A stretch of DNA of 64,000 bases from Epiperipatus broadwayi (Eukaryota > Onychophora > Udeonychophora > Euonychophora > Peripatidae), in assembly GCA_028023455.1 (NCBI GenBank), contig JAQFVV010012447.1, positions 680,001-744,000 of the forward strand. Reading direction: 5' to 3'. Under the pieces are notes generated by a model. That model searched no databases, was not told the DNA's origin, and worked only from the letters and a program-made list of their open reading frames with translations. The translations under genes were made by a program, and so were the position numbers. Positions 27,201 to 34,574 of this stretch are shown here, piece after piece. Numbering within the stretch: position 1 is the stretch's first letter; the number at the start of each line of letters is the position of its first letter.

Positions 27201-29608
27201 TCAATTTGATCTCACTTGTATAGAATTTAAACCAACAGCATGGAATTTTCTTAACTATTCATGTAATAATTCACTATCAACTTTTTAGAATTTTTTAAAA
27301 ATGAATTTAAAGTATAACCTTTCACCTTACCTCCCTAAGAAATAACTACTTTTATTAAGCAATTTACAAATTGATAATTTAAGAGACAGAAAAACCCAAT
27401 TATTTATTATTTTTATGATAAAACATTTTAAATAAACCTGTCAGATTTAATAATCATCACAAAATTATTTTTTTTCTGAATTTATACCTCGAAATTATTA
27501 ATCTTTTATTCCTATAACAAAAAGTTATTAATATAGCCTTTTTTATGAACAAATATACAATATGAAACTTTATTAATTTTATCTTTTATAACCATTAAAT
27601 CTAAAACTTTATTAAACTCGACAGTAACTTTATCAATAGTAAATTTAATATTAGAATCAAGACTGTTTATTCTAATAAAAATGTTCTCCAATTTATCTTT
27701 TTCAATAAATAACAATTATTTATATGCTCAACAAATAATTTTAGAAAATTACAGTATAAATTAATCCCATTATTATTTTAATAAGATAATATAAATTAAA
27801 GCACATTAATGGAAAAATAGCATTACTAATTTACTTAACTTCTAATATTATAAAATTTGTATCTAAAATACATTGAATTTTTTAATTAAAGGCAAACTAT
27901 AAATAGTATTAACAGAAAAACATTTTTCCATATTTAAAATAAATAAATCAATACTTTTTCATCTATAATAATATTTTCAATATCAAGGCTATCAAAAACA
28001 AAGTCCTCATTAATATAAAATCATTAATTCTACTAAAGTCTCAATAGAAGAAGACACAAAAGTTAATAAATATTTTGTGTGTTCTTTAATTGAAGCTTTT
28101 ACTAGAATTAGTGGGTTTTAATATTAATAAAGGTTGTGTTTTTTTTAACAGCCTTGATAATGAATACGTAACCTGTTAATATATTAAACAATATTGATAT
28201 ATATATTTAAGTAGGGAGGAATATTTTTCTACAGTTAAAATTAATATTTGTAATGTGCTTTATTAGTGGATTCTGTGTTTTTTAGATAATATAAGTAACT
28301 AGTTAAGTTATTTTTGTCTGTGAATTCTTTATATATTTTTTGGAAAAGTAGGATTAGTCAATAATGTGATTTTATAACAATTATTTGTCAGATAAGTAAA
28401 TAATTGTTCGTTATTGAAAAAGATAAATAAGAAACTTTTTTTTGATTAGTTTAATAGCTTTGTTTCTAATATTAAATTTATTATTGAGAAGAGTACTTTA
28501 GATTTTATAATAAAATGCCACTGTTAGATGTTAATGGTTATAAGAGGTAAAACCTATTTTATATTGTATATATAATCATTTTATTAAAGAAAAAATGTAA
28601 AAACATAATTAGGCCTGATAATTGTCAGCCCTTAGTTAATAAGGTTGCATTAATGAGTTTTTATTATACGAATAAAAGATAAAATAATTTTGAAAGTAAT
28701 GTATTGATTCAAAGAAAGTAGATTTGTAATGATTATATTAGTTTAGATATTTAAGAATAATAGTAACTATGATTTATGATTGATAATGATAAAGAAGAAT
28801 TTATTTCTTTACTTTTTATATCATCAATTTCTAGATTCCTTACTAAAAGTAGTTATTTGTTAGAAAAATAAAAGGGTTACCTGGAGACAAGATCTAACCT
28901 TAAATTCATTTTGAATATTTCTAAAAACTTGGTAGATAGTAAAAATATTCCAAGAATAATTTATAAAATTTTATGCAGTCGTTTTAAATGTATACAGGTG
29001 AAAAAAATTGAGTCTTTATGAAAGAATCAAAATTCATAAAAGTAGAATTAAGAATAGATATTTATTATAACTTGATTTTATACTTTCATGAATGTAATGA
29101 TATCAAGAGAAAAATGAGATTTTAGATTAATCATTTTAGCTCAGCAGCTATCAGGCTTATGAGAACTTTCTTAAAAGCTAAAGGTGATGATTGACAATTG
29201 CCTTTGATCTGCAGATAAGATTTATATCTTTATATATTTATTGGTTTTGTTTGTAGTTTTCATTTGAGAAGGTTTGATCATCTCATAATTGAAACGTTGA
29301 TCATGAGTTGAAAAAAAAATTGATTTTGTTAGTATTTTTGTTATTTGATTTTACTTTAATATATAATAATTGTTTGGTTTGTTTTTTTATTTAGATATAT
29401 ATTTCCACCATTTACTTTATGTTGGACTGAATTTTTAGAAATGAAAATACGCATTCCATGTGAAACTAGATCTTATGTTGAAGCTAATTATGGACCTGAT
29501 TGGTTTACTCCAGTAGAGCATTGGGACTGGAAAAAAAGTCCTTTTAATGTTCAAGAGAATGGACAATGGCAAAGTGAAGAATGGCCTGAGGTCATTCAAA
29601 TGTTTTAA
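2977..29608 (+). CDS. FKTN: Fukutin (ribitol-5-phosphate transferase), C-terminal 339 residues in five exons
   Basis: Five exons (2977-3260, 11429-11691, 18532-18665, 21198-21322, 29395-29608) join in frame to 339 codons and a TAA. The protein matches what I know of animal fukutin from the family's mid-region to its very end: [97 protein letters not shown] and a final [10 protein letters not shown]. Known family role: a Golgi type II membrane enzyme with a LicD-like fold that transfers ribitol-5-phosphate from CDP-ribitol onto the core M3 glycan of alpha-dystroglycan; FKRP adds the next unit. The Asp pair of the metal-binding motif is at residues 196 and 198 of this partial protein. Vertebrate fukutin is about 460 aa, so roughly 120 N-terminal residues, including the membrane anchor, are missing and should lie left of the window. 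There are no stops or frameshifts in any exon and all splice phases agree, so this is an intact gene, not a pseudogene. Confidence 0.95.
8567..8640 (+). mobile_element. Decayed tRNA-derived SINE head
   Basis: The sequence has a pol III A-box-like TGGTATAGTGATTAGTG at 8570-8586 and a B-box-like GGTTTGAATCT at 8612-8622, about 26 bp apart as in tRNAs. GTAAATCAAGG between them looks like the 3' side of an anticodon arm. The acceptor ends do not pair, and a T-rich tail follows. I read it as a SINE remnant rather than a tRNA gene. Confidence 0.45.
9591..9833. mobile_element. Fold-back element with about 75-bp arms
   Basis: The left arm from 9591 (AATTAGCATTAAACTAATGC, then ACATGCGCTTTGTGGATTTT) is the near-perfect reverse complement of the right arm ending at 9833. 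The outer ends AATTAGCATTAA...CTTAATGCTAATT also pair. The arms continue inward through CATTTTTCCAAACACA. The loop of about 90 bp has no open frame. It lies in a fukutin intron and would form a long hairpin in the pre-mRNA. Confidence 0.8.
10823..11300. mobile_element. Family A repeat, copy 1 (fold-back arrangement)
   Basis: Both marker ends of a nine-copy family occur: CATGATCATCATTTTCC with CTTACACAAGCTG at the left, then GCAAACTCTGTACAGTAGTG, and at the right an inverted version ending CACTACTGTCCGGAGAGTTT. Between them lies the hammerhead-like core in a damaged form (CTAATGA...GAAACTAATC near 11142-11175). The left half has lost most of its core, so the palindrome is incomplete. The copy ends about 130 bp before the next fukutin exon. 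Confidence 0.65.
11429..11691 (+). CDS. FKTN: Fukutin exon, residues 95-183
   Basis: The acceptor TATTTCAG ends at 11428 and the donor GT starts at 11692. The first G completes the Lys codon left open by the previous exon, giving [11 protein letters not shown]. The exon continues through the [11 protein letters not shown] block, the helix around [20 protein letters not shown], and into [10 protein letters not shown]. That last motif starts the LicD-like nucleotidyltransferase core. The exon ends one base into the Gly codon (phase 1). A stop lies soon after the donor, so read-through of the intron would truncate the protein. Confidence 0.95.
11885..12262. mobile_element. Family A repeat, copy 2: large palindrome with 144-bp arms
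   Basis: The left arm 11885-12028 starts GGCAAAACTCTCCATACAGT. The right arm 12074-12217 is its inverted copy and ends ACTGTATGGAGAGTTTTGCC. Only about 45 bp separate them, and the arms are nearly identical. Outside the right arm the family's other end follows (GCAAGCATAAGAAATGGTGA, then TCATGTGAT to about 12262). Each arm contains the TGACGA...CAGAAA...CTAGTC core, here with the first C changed to A. An RNA of this intron would hold a very stable hairpin of about 330 nt. Confidence 0.85.
12544..12812. mobile_element. Fold-back element with about 108-bp arms and a hammerhead-like core
   Basis: The left arm starts AATATTAACATCATCTATG and the right arm ends CATAGATGATATTAATATT; both continue through TTTACAA, CTATTGAC and GCCCCAGCAAT. 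Inside each arm is a module on the outward-reading strand: CTGAAGA, then a 7-bp stem II around loop TGGG, then (G/A)AAAC and GTC. In the left arm (minus strand) stem II closes with an A-T pair and GAAAC is intact, but the opening CTGA reads CAGA. In the right arm CTGAAGA at 12719-12725 is intact but the G of GAAA is A. Confidence 0.8.
13740..14230 (+). mobile_element. Decayed RTE-like LINE, C-terminal part
   Basis: A + strand frame around 13875-13960 reads [11 protein letters not shown], then METLERDVY, matching the YGSETWTL...LE...R segment that follows the RT domain in invertebrate RTE-like LINEs. Downstream (about 14060-14170) is the degraded GRP..W.D region. There are many stops and frameshifts and no RT core, so this is a short 5'-truncated fossil. 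Boundaries are approximate. Confidence 0.55.
14461..14655 (-). mobile_element. tRNA-derived SINE (family S), minus strand
   Basis: Read on the minus strand: a B-box-like GGTTTGAATCCC, then GTACTGTCACTGGTCAGGCC, AGCAACAC, CTGAAGA, a G/C-rich hairpin (GAGG...CCTC), CAAAACGTTGTGC and an AT-rich tail. The body from the B box to the hairpin is repeated in the opposite orientation at 14700-14860, which defines it as a dispersed family. The A-box half is eroded. Confidence 0.65.
14700..14860 (+). mobile_element. tRNA-derived SINE (family S), plus strand
   Basis: A clear A box (TGGCTCAGTTGGTTAGAGC from 14716) and B box (GGTTCGAATTC at 14774-14784) lie within a tRNA-like head, followed by the shared body (TGGTCAGGCCAGCAACACC, then TGAAGA...GGGGAGACTAAT). 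The distance between boxes is enlarged by an A-rich insertion, and the tRNA ends do not pair, so this is a SINE and not a tRNA gene. It faces the neighbouring SINE at 14461-14655, so the two can pair in RNA. Confidence 0.7.
15160..15540. mobile_element. Family A repeat, copy 3 (single, not folded back)
   Basis: This copy shows the family in its simplest linear form: GCAAACTTTCCATACAATAA at the left, CAATATCCCCAGAATAGTTT in the core, the GCTGCCACCTTTTATCTATT block, and the far end CAGCTTGTGTACACATAGGA followed by CATCGTGTGATA. The minus-strand core is damaged (CTCAAGA...AAAACTATTC). The open frame across its right part is accidental. Confidence 0.7.
17408..17494. mobile_element. Family A repeat, copy 4 (internally deleted)
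   Basis: Only the two ends remain: GCAAAACTCTCCATACAGTA followed by TTGCCACC, and about 40 bp later a GTATAGGAAATGTGATCATG end. The whole core, including the hammerhead-like module, is absent. Confidence 0.6.
18532..18665 (+). CDS. FKTN: Fukutin exon, residues 183-227, carries the DxD motif
   Basis: The acceptor TTAATTAG ends at 18531 and the donor GTGAG begins at 18666. The first two bases complete the Gly codon and give [20 protein letters not shown]. The DVD triplet matches the metal- and nucleotide-sugar-binding Asp pair of LicD/fukutin transferases. The exon closes in phase 0 at LPLKHQFGK. This small exon (134 nt) contains the catalytically central motif; skipping it would remove the active site and shift the frame. 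Confidence 0.95.
19175..19432 (+). mobile_element. LINE 3' end, same family as 34.6-37.7 kb
   Basis: The + strand encodes [19 protein letters not shown], then [13 protein letters not shown] and [13 protein letters not shown] before a stop, nearly identical to the C-terminus encoded at 128-787 and 34682-35002. The 3' UTR follows (GAGAGATTCTTGACTTCGTT, AAGAAGAAGC), and the copy ends in CATCACATCAC near 19432. It is heavily 5' truncated and lies in the same direction as the host gene. Confidence 0.75.
19441..20640 (+). mobile_element. Strongly decayed LINE 3' region(s), related to the preceding family
   Basis: Around 19890-19965 the + strand reads [20 protein letters not shown], the same spacing as ENIRHLLIECKCLKTER in the better-preserved copies (conserved ENI, HL, C, LK). 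Around 20045-20080 it reads [14 protein letters not shown], matching ELTKIMLWKWDRADYG. A further stretch (20320-20640) has a similar W/K/E-rich character. There are many stops. The limits and the number of copies are uncertain. Confidence 0.45.
20695..20857. mobile_element. Family A repeat, copy 5 (short palindrome)
   Basis: It starts with the family end CATGACCACCATTTCATATG CCTACACAATC, then GCAACTCGCCATACAATTGT, and folds back through a TTGGTTATTGTGGTTTGCAC arm to TTTGTATGGAGAGAATTG. The core is missing between the arms. Mismatches are more numerous than in copy 7, so it is older. An open frame runs through it by chance. Confidence 0.65.
21198..21322 (+). CDS. FKTN: Fukutin exon, residues 228-269
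   Basis: The acceptor TTTCTAG ends at 21197 and the donor GTAAAT begins at 21323. The exon encodes [20 protein letters not shown], then the family-typical FYEE and [14 protein letters not shown]. It ends two bases into a Lys codon (phase 2). The second acidic cluster ([13 protein letters not shown]) aligns with the conserved KLDVFFFYEE block I know from vertebrate fukutin. Confidence 0.95.
22399..23601. mobile_element. Non-autonomous DNA transposon with 21-bp terminal inverted repeats
   Basis: The left end CACCTGAGTCTCTTTTTACG C (22399-22419) and the reverse complement of the right end (23581-23601) match at 19 of 21 positions. Both ends abut TA (22397-22398 and 23602-23603), as for Tc1/mariner/pogo-type insertions. 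No transposase frame is visible. Inside, 22478-22498 and 22532-22552 form a second inverted pair (19 of 21), and a LINE 3' end is inserted near 23128-23213. CpG is more frequent at the ends than in the surrounding intron. The superfamily is inferred from the TA target only. Confidence 0.6.
23128..23213 (+). mobile_element. LINE 3'-UTR end nested in the TIR element
   Basis: The segment TTGCTGAGATATTCTTGACT, TCGTTTAAGGAGAAGCC and CATCACATTACATCACAT matches the 3' terminus of the LINE family seen at 128, 19432 and 34575. No coding part remains, so this is an extreme 5' truncation. Confidence 0.65.
23681..23692 (+). repeat. Poly-C run (12 C) followed by T6
   Basis: Twelve consecutive C in an otherwise AT-rich intron. 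A second run of 14 C occurs at 33367-33380. Such tracts are length-unstable and prone to sequencing error. Confidence 0.9.
27512..27715 (-). pseudogene. Possible Penelope-like element reverse-transcriptase remnant
   Basis: A 67-codon minus-strand frame reads [20 protein letters not shown], then [12 protein letters not shown] and [16 protein letters not shown]. The order IN-x-L-x2-NIKFT, a hydrophobic V/L-LDL-x-V block, then Y-x-V-x-KK-x-YI resembles the segment after the YxDD motif in Penelope-like RTs (LNS-HP-IKFT, LDV.V, VY.KPT..YL). No catalytic Asp motif is preserved nearby, and flanking frames are full of stops. The match rests on pattern alone. Confidence 0.3.
29395..29608 (+). CDS. FKTN: Fukutin terminal coding exon, residues 269-339 and stop
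   Basis: The acceptor TATTTAG ends at 29394. The first base completes the Lys codon and gives [14 protein letters not shown], followed by [34 protein letters not shown] and [10 protein letters not shown], then TAA at 29606-29608. The end of the protein coincides with the end of the family's conserved domain, so no C-terminal extension or truncation is present. Confidence 0.95.
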
Positions 29609-29643
29609 TTTGTAAAAAGATTTTTATTCATTTTTTTTTTTTA

Positions 29644-29649
29644 AATAAA
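29644..29649 (+). promoter_or_regulatory. Polyadenylation signal AATAAA for fukutin
   Basis: AATAAA starts 36 bp after the fukutin stop codon, behind a T-rich stretch. It is the first canonical hexamer downstream and implies a very short 3' UTR. The surrounding DNA is AT-rich, so chance occurrence is possible and an alternative, more distal site cannot be excluded. Confidence 0.6.
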
Positions 29650-31472
29650 TATACTGTATATACTTGAAACTATTGATCTCTTTTTTTTATTTTCTTAATA
29701 TTGTGTATATAAGTTGCCATTGATTTGAACCCCGTTAAAAGAACTGCTTTTGTAAATCAAATTTTATACTGTCAATGGTCAAAAAAAAGGCAAGTCATTT
29801 AAATTAAAATATTAATTTGGTTTTAATAAAGGTTTTTTTTTAAGTTTTATTATTAACCCACAATAAGATAAATTGTTGATTATTTAAGTTCTAATTGATT
29901 GATATTCAAAAAGATTCAAATACTAATTATCAAATAATTTCATAAACTTATATCAATTTCTCCATTTTAGAACCAAACTATATAAATATTGAATAATCAA
30001 CTGGTAGTATCACCAGTTGTGGATAACTGGTCTACACATGTGTACTCGTCCATCCAGTATTCTTTTTAAAGTTGTGAACTCTTGTCAATTTGTCTTGATA
30101 TAAATTTTAATGATAAATAAGATATTGACTTTAATAATAGGGTAATTACGAGCACTTTGACTATTTAGTGAAAAGATAGATTCCAATAGTAAAGCATAAT
30201 GATTTGATATTGACAAGTGGCGATTTGTTTTGCCATTTATACAAACTATATAATTAGTAAGTATATTATTGGGTATTAATGACTTCGGTTTAAAATCTTA
30301 ACATTTGAAATTATCAGTTCTTAAATACATGGTCACTTGTTTAGTTAGAGATTCATCTATTATCTATTGATTTACCCAATACATGTTATTTGGCTTAAGA
30401 ATGGATAGATACATCATTGTCTAAATTCTTAATTATTTTTAAGATTGCCATTATATTATTAGTAGTTTATTGCTACAGTAATTGAATTTTACTGATTCAA
30501 CTTTATCATTATGCAGTTAAGGCTATGACTTTAATTATTCACTACCCAACAAAAAATTATAAATAAAGAAAAAAATGTAAACAAACAACGTTCTCGAATG
30601 TGAATTTACTTAATCACATCACTCCCCCACCCCATCTCATTTAAATGCAGTTTACTATAGATAAAAAGCACATGCACAGAATTTTTTCTTTGCATTTTTT
30701 TTTTCAAATACTTTCATACTGTATTTAATATACATTATATCTTTGGTGAAATGCGTTTCAAAAGAACAAGATATTGATCAGAGAAATTATAAATATGGCA
30801 CTGTCACTTGTTTCCTGAAACAGCTAAAATAAGGGATGATTGTTTTGGTTAAAATTGAAAAAACCTTAAATGTATAGTTAAACTATTTTAATTGTGACCG
30901 TCTTAAGACTATGAAGAATTTAGCTGAGAATCTGAATCACACAATTCCAACCTATTCATTACAAATAGGGGATAGTTATATAGATTCTGGAACCATTCAG
31001 TTTTAAAAATATTAAAAGAACCAGTGAAGCTGCATTTGCCAATATATTGTCATTAGAATTTTAAAAAAATTATTGAAGAAAAAAAATGTCGGAACAAATA
31101 TTTAATTGTGATAACAGAATTGTGTATAATCGAACACACACACAGTACTGTATATATGTAAATGTGCTTTCTAATTTTATTAATAGCATTTTTTTTAAAT
31201 ATTTATATTATAGTCTTAATGTATATGTGCATACAATATACATAAAGCATCTATTATGTATATGCATGTTAAAAATACTGTAGTGTACACTTACAGAACA
31301 ATAAACAATACTTATATGTCAAGGTTTGTCAACAAAGTGTGAGTTATTAAATGCTATATATGTTTACATGTGAGGGGGAGATTAGAACAAAATGTAATGT
31401 TGTTGCTTCACTGTTCTTACTTTTGTTCAAAAACAACTACCAATTATCATTGTTTTAAGCCAATAAACATTA
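29650..31472. other. Downstream flank of fukutin, no feature seen
   Basis: AT-rich DNA after the poly(A) signal. It has a few short hairpins (for example around 30000-30060) and short open frames without family resemblance. I could identify no gene, RNA or repeat family here. Confidence 0.6.
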
Positions 31473-31740
31473 CATGATCATCATTTCTTATGCTTTATTT
31501 TGTAGCTAAGTAGAGATAAAAGGTGGCTGCTAGAGCATTGCATTAGATCTTAAGATGTAGATGCAGTGCTCTCAGATCCAAGGCTCCTAACTGACGAAGA
31601 CCACAAGCCAGAAACTAGTCTGGGGATATTGGATGAGTAGGCACTATATGGGGATTTTATGCACAAGCCTTCTGGAATCCATTGATTACTCTGGCTTGCA
31701 CTGAGTGGTACTACTGTATGGAGAGTTTTGCCTGTTTTAA
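31473..31740. mobile_element. Family A repeat, copy 6, with a well-preserved hammerhead-like core
   Basis: It runs from CATGATCATCATTTCTTATG at the left to ACTGTATGGAGAGTTTTGCC TG at the right. The core is on the + strand: CTGACGA at 31591-31597, a hairpin with loop CACAA, GAAACTAGTC at 31611-31620, then TGGGG. CCAA at 31578-31581 pairs with TTGG at 31629-31632. An A/A mismatch closes stem II and one stem I pair is broken. The copy is linear, not folded back. Confidence 0.75.
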
Positions 31741-32219
31741 TTATCATTGTTATGATGCTTTTTGTTGTTGTTGTATACAATATAATTTGCAATAACATCA
31801 GGTTAGGGATTAGACCATTGCCATTAAGCAAATATTGCTGTTATGTGAATTAAACCTTTATTTATGAATGTTTACCAAGATAAAATGTTATATAATAAAT
31901 GCTCAATTATGTTATTCTTTTGAAACTGATTGAAAGGTAAAATAAATAGGACATTGCTTACTCTTAAAGTAATTATTTATATACTTATAATATCAGATTA
32001 ATATATATTTAATATGATTTAAAGAATTTTCTGTTTAGATCATAATTAAACTACGATTATTTCTGGGGTTATTGTAGTTCATGAAAAATCATTTCTTTTT
32101 TTTTTTTTTAAGTATCTTAGTTAATTATTAGAGAAATGGCATATTAAATGTTATAAATTGTATACTCATTAGTTTGAAAGATAATTTGATTATATTTAAA
32201 ACATATATTTACTGCATAA

Positions 32220-32830
32220 ATAGTAAAAAAAATTAGTAGTTGTTAGATATAAGGATAGATTTAGATGTTGAAGTGACTCCCTTCATTGTATTAAAAGGTA
32301 GGATATTTCATTGCAATAACATATCAGCTGTTATTTTATCTAATTTATTGTATGGAAGTGAAATTTGAACCCGCTTGATGTAATATAAAGATTACAAAAA
32401 TTTCATTTAAGAATGTTTGGATAAAATTCTAAAAATATGTCAAAAGCATAAGACCAATTAATATCTCCTTCGTTAAATGTGGCATTACTATAAATGAAAT
32501 GAATGAATGTTACAAGACTTGTAAAAAAATTACGATGAACGTGAGCATGGGTTTTATATGAGAAGACTCATTTATTATAAAGATTCATTCAAAGACATTC
32601 TAAAGAAAAGCTGTATCAATTGCTTTTGTTGGGAAGATATGATTAATAATAGAAATACAATGGGGAGCTTCAACTAGACAAAGTATTAAAATCTTTTCAG
32701 ATGAATGTTAGCTGCAAAAAAAATTAAAAGCTTCCCAAAATATCAAACAGAACGAGGGACTATCATGCTCTGTATATAAACATTTGTCTTTCAAATTTGG
32801 TTTGTGTGGTCTTTGCAAAACTCTTTTCTA
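32220..32830 (+). mobile_element. Decayed LINE C-terminal region (transposon-derived)
   Basis: Around 32350-32440 the + strand reads LLYGSEI*TR, then a CLDKILKI-like stretch, corresponding to LLYG-ET-W and CLR-IL in LINE C-termini. Around 32585-32650 it reads DSFKDILKKSCI, then a WED block, like the KRFKDTLK...WE..A.DR region. A Cys-rich end (about 32790-32830) could be the terminal zinc-finger segment. There are many stops. It appears related to the fragment at 63715-63905. Confidence 0.45.
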
Positions 32831-34291
32831 ATATAGTATTAGTATTTTTTGTGTTTCTGTGGGTTTTTTTTTCTTGGGAGTTGGAATGACCATATTCATT
32901 TGTGAGTGGGCATTGCTAATTGATAATGAATACAAGAAATAACACATTTTTATCGTTTATAGTAAATCATAACTTTTTTTAACACAAGCATTAGAAATAG
33001 TAGTTATTTAATTAGCACATATATATATAAACTAAATTATACTTATACAATGGGATGCATAAGTATATATATAGTTGAAATAATAAATAAATGTGTAACC
33101 TAGATGTTGGAAAAGTTGCAAATTCTTCCCATTTCTTCTGAATCTGTCTAGCATTCACTTTTTCTCAATATTATTTGATTATCCAGTTTCATTGTCTATC
33201 TGTTAAATTACCAGCTATACTCAATTATTTGAACAAAATATTGTATACCTACTTATACATCTGTATATTTATAATAACGTTTGGACAATTGTGAGAGATA
33301 CACAAACTCTGTGACTTTCAAAAAGAAAATGGTATTTGACATAATGATTTTAATTATAGTGTTTATCCCCCCCCCCCCCCATCTAAATGGTAATCGCTCT
33401 GTTATTGTGAATTACTATTAAGCAAGTAGTCGTTATTGTGAAGTATATTATTAATAAAATATTTTTGGTTTTCACATTTTAACCTCTAATAAATTCTTTT
33501 TAAGTAACATCTCTTTCATAGTTGTAATTAAATTGTAGCATAAAGAAATTTTACTTTTAGCCTTAATAATTGTTTGATTGTTCATAGACATTTTATTCTT
33601 TTTGATGTTAAAAATAATTTATTCATCTGTTATAAAAATAGTATTTCTAATGTGAACTGGAATGAAGTTTCTCATTGCCCGTTTTTTTTTTTCTTAATGC
33701 TTTTTTAAAAAATGTTAATTGTATTCAACAATTACCATTTTATGGGTGTTCAGTAAATTTGCAGTTTTGAAAAATATTTTTTAAAAAAGAAAGTAGCATA
33801 TCTTTTTAAACTATAATTTTAATAACATCGTGTAACAAGAAAAATGGCATATTTTAGATAAATGTGTAGTTTTAAGATATAATTGACTTTAAAAAAATAA
33901 ATCATTTATATAATAATGATTTTTGGATTACCATAAATACAAGATTATCAAAAATAAAATTAGCAAGAGTTGGTAGATTAAGAGTATAGTAAAACAAGAT
34001 TTGTTTTCTGTTCAGATAGAGAATTATAGTTTAGTTTATATGCTAGAATCATTTCTATTTGAAAAATATTCCTTTTCTCATTCATACTTTTCGATTATTA
34101 GTATTTGATGAAATATGAAGAAAATACTTTAAAATAATATTTTCTTAACATTTATCCTATATTCAATTCCCCATTAATGAAAGTTATAATAGAGTACAAC
34201 TTTCACTCTGGCACTTTTTCAAAATGATAACTTTTAGTGCACTTCTGCATTGTATCTTGGCTCTAATTTGTGTTTTTTCTCATTATAGTAT
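32831..34291. other. Interval with no recognised feature apart from a C14 run
   Basis: AT-rich sequence. A run of 14 C occurs at 33367-33380 and a few TA repeats near 33020. No coding or repeat family resemblance was found. Confidence 0.6.
33367..33380 (+). repeat. Poly-C run (14 C)
   Basis: Fourteen consecutive C between TTTAT and ATCTAAATGG. It is similar to the C12 run at 23681. Confidence 0.9.
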
Positions 34292-34572
34292 GTGATTTGA
34301 TGCACTGTGATTTCTTTTATAGAGTCAGGAATCTCTTAGCAACAATGCCCAGAGGAACCTGTTAGCCATTATACCTTTCTATTCCCATACCCTGCTCCAT
34401 CCCATTTCCACAACATAATCTTTGTCAACTCCATACCCTTTATATCTAACGCCCCCTTCCCCATCTTTTCCCAAACCCAACATAAAAATCAATAACCCAC
34501 TTTCTGTATAATCATTTTCCTTATATTTATTCTTCCACAACTTTATTATTTGTAACCTTTCTGCTTTCAATC
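34292..34572 (-). mobile_element. Short LINE 3' copy abutting the tail of a longer copy
   Basis: The minus strand encodes AERLQIIKLWKNKYKENDYT ESGLLIFMLGLGKD, with the usual 3' UTR down to about 34292. Its 5' truncation point at about 34572 coincides with the 3' tail (TCATGTGATGTGATG) of the longer LINE that begins at 34575, so the two lie head to tail. The 3' UTR repeats CTTAGCAACAATGCCCAGAG, also found in the other copies. Confidence 0.7.
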
Positions 34573-34574
34573 AT

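Larger units (their letters stand above)
21323..29394 (+). other. Fukutin intron (8.1 kb)
   Basis: Donor GTAAAT and acceptor TATTTAG. It contains a TIR element (22399-23601) with a LINE 3' end inside it, a C12 run (23681-23692) and a possible Penelope-like RT remnant (27512-27715, minus). From 23700 to 27500 and from 27720 to 29390 I see only AT-rich sequence with short TA/AT microsatellites (for example near 26440, 26665 and 27003). Confidence 0.85.
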
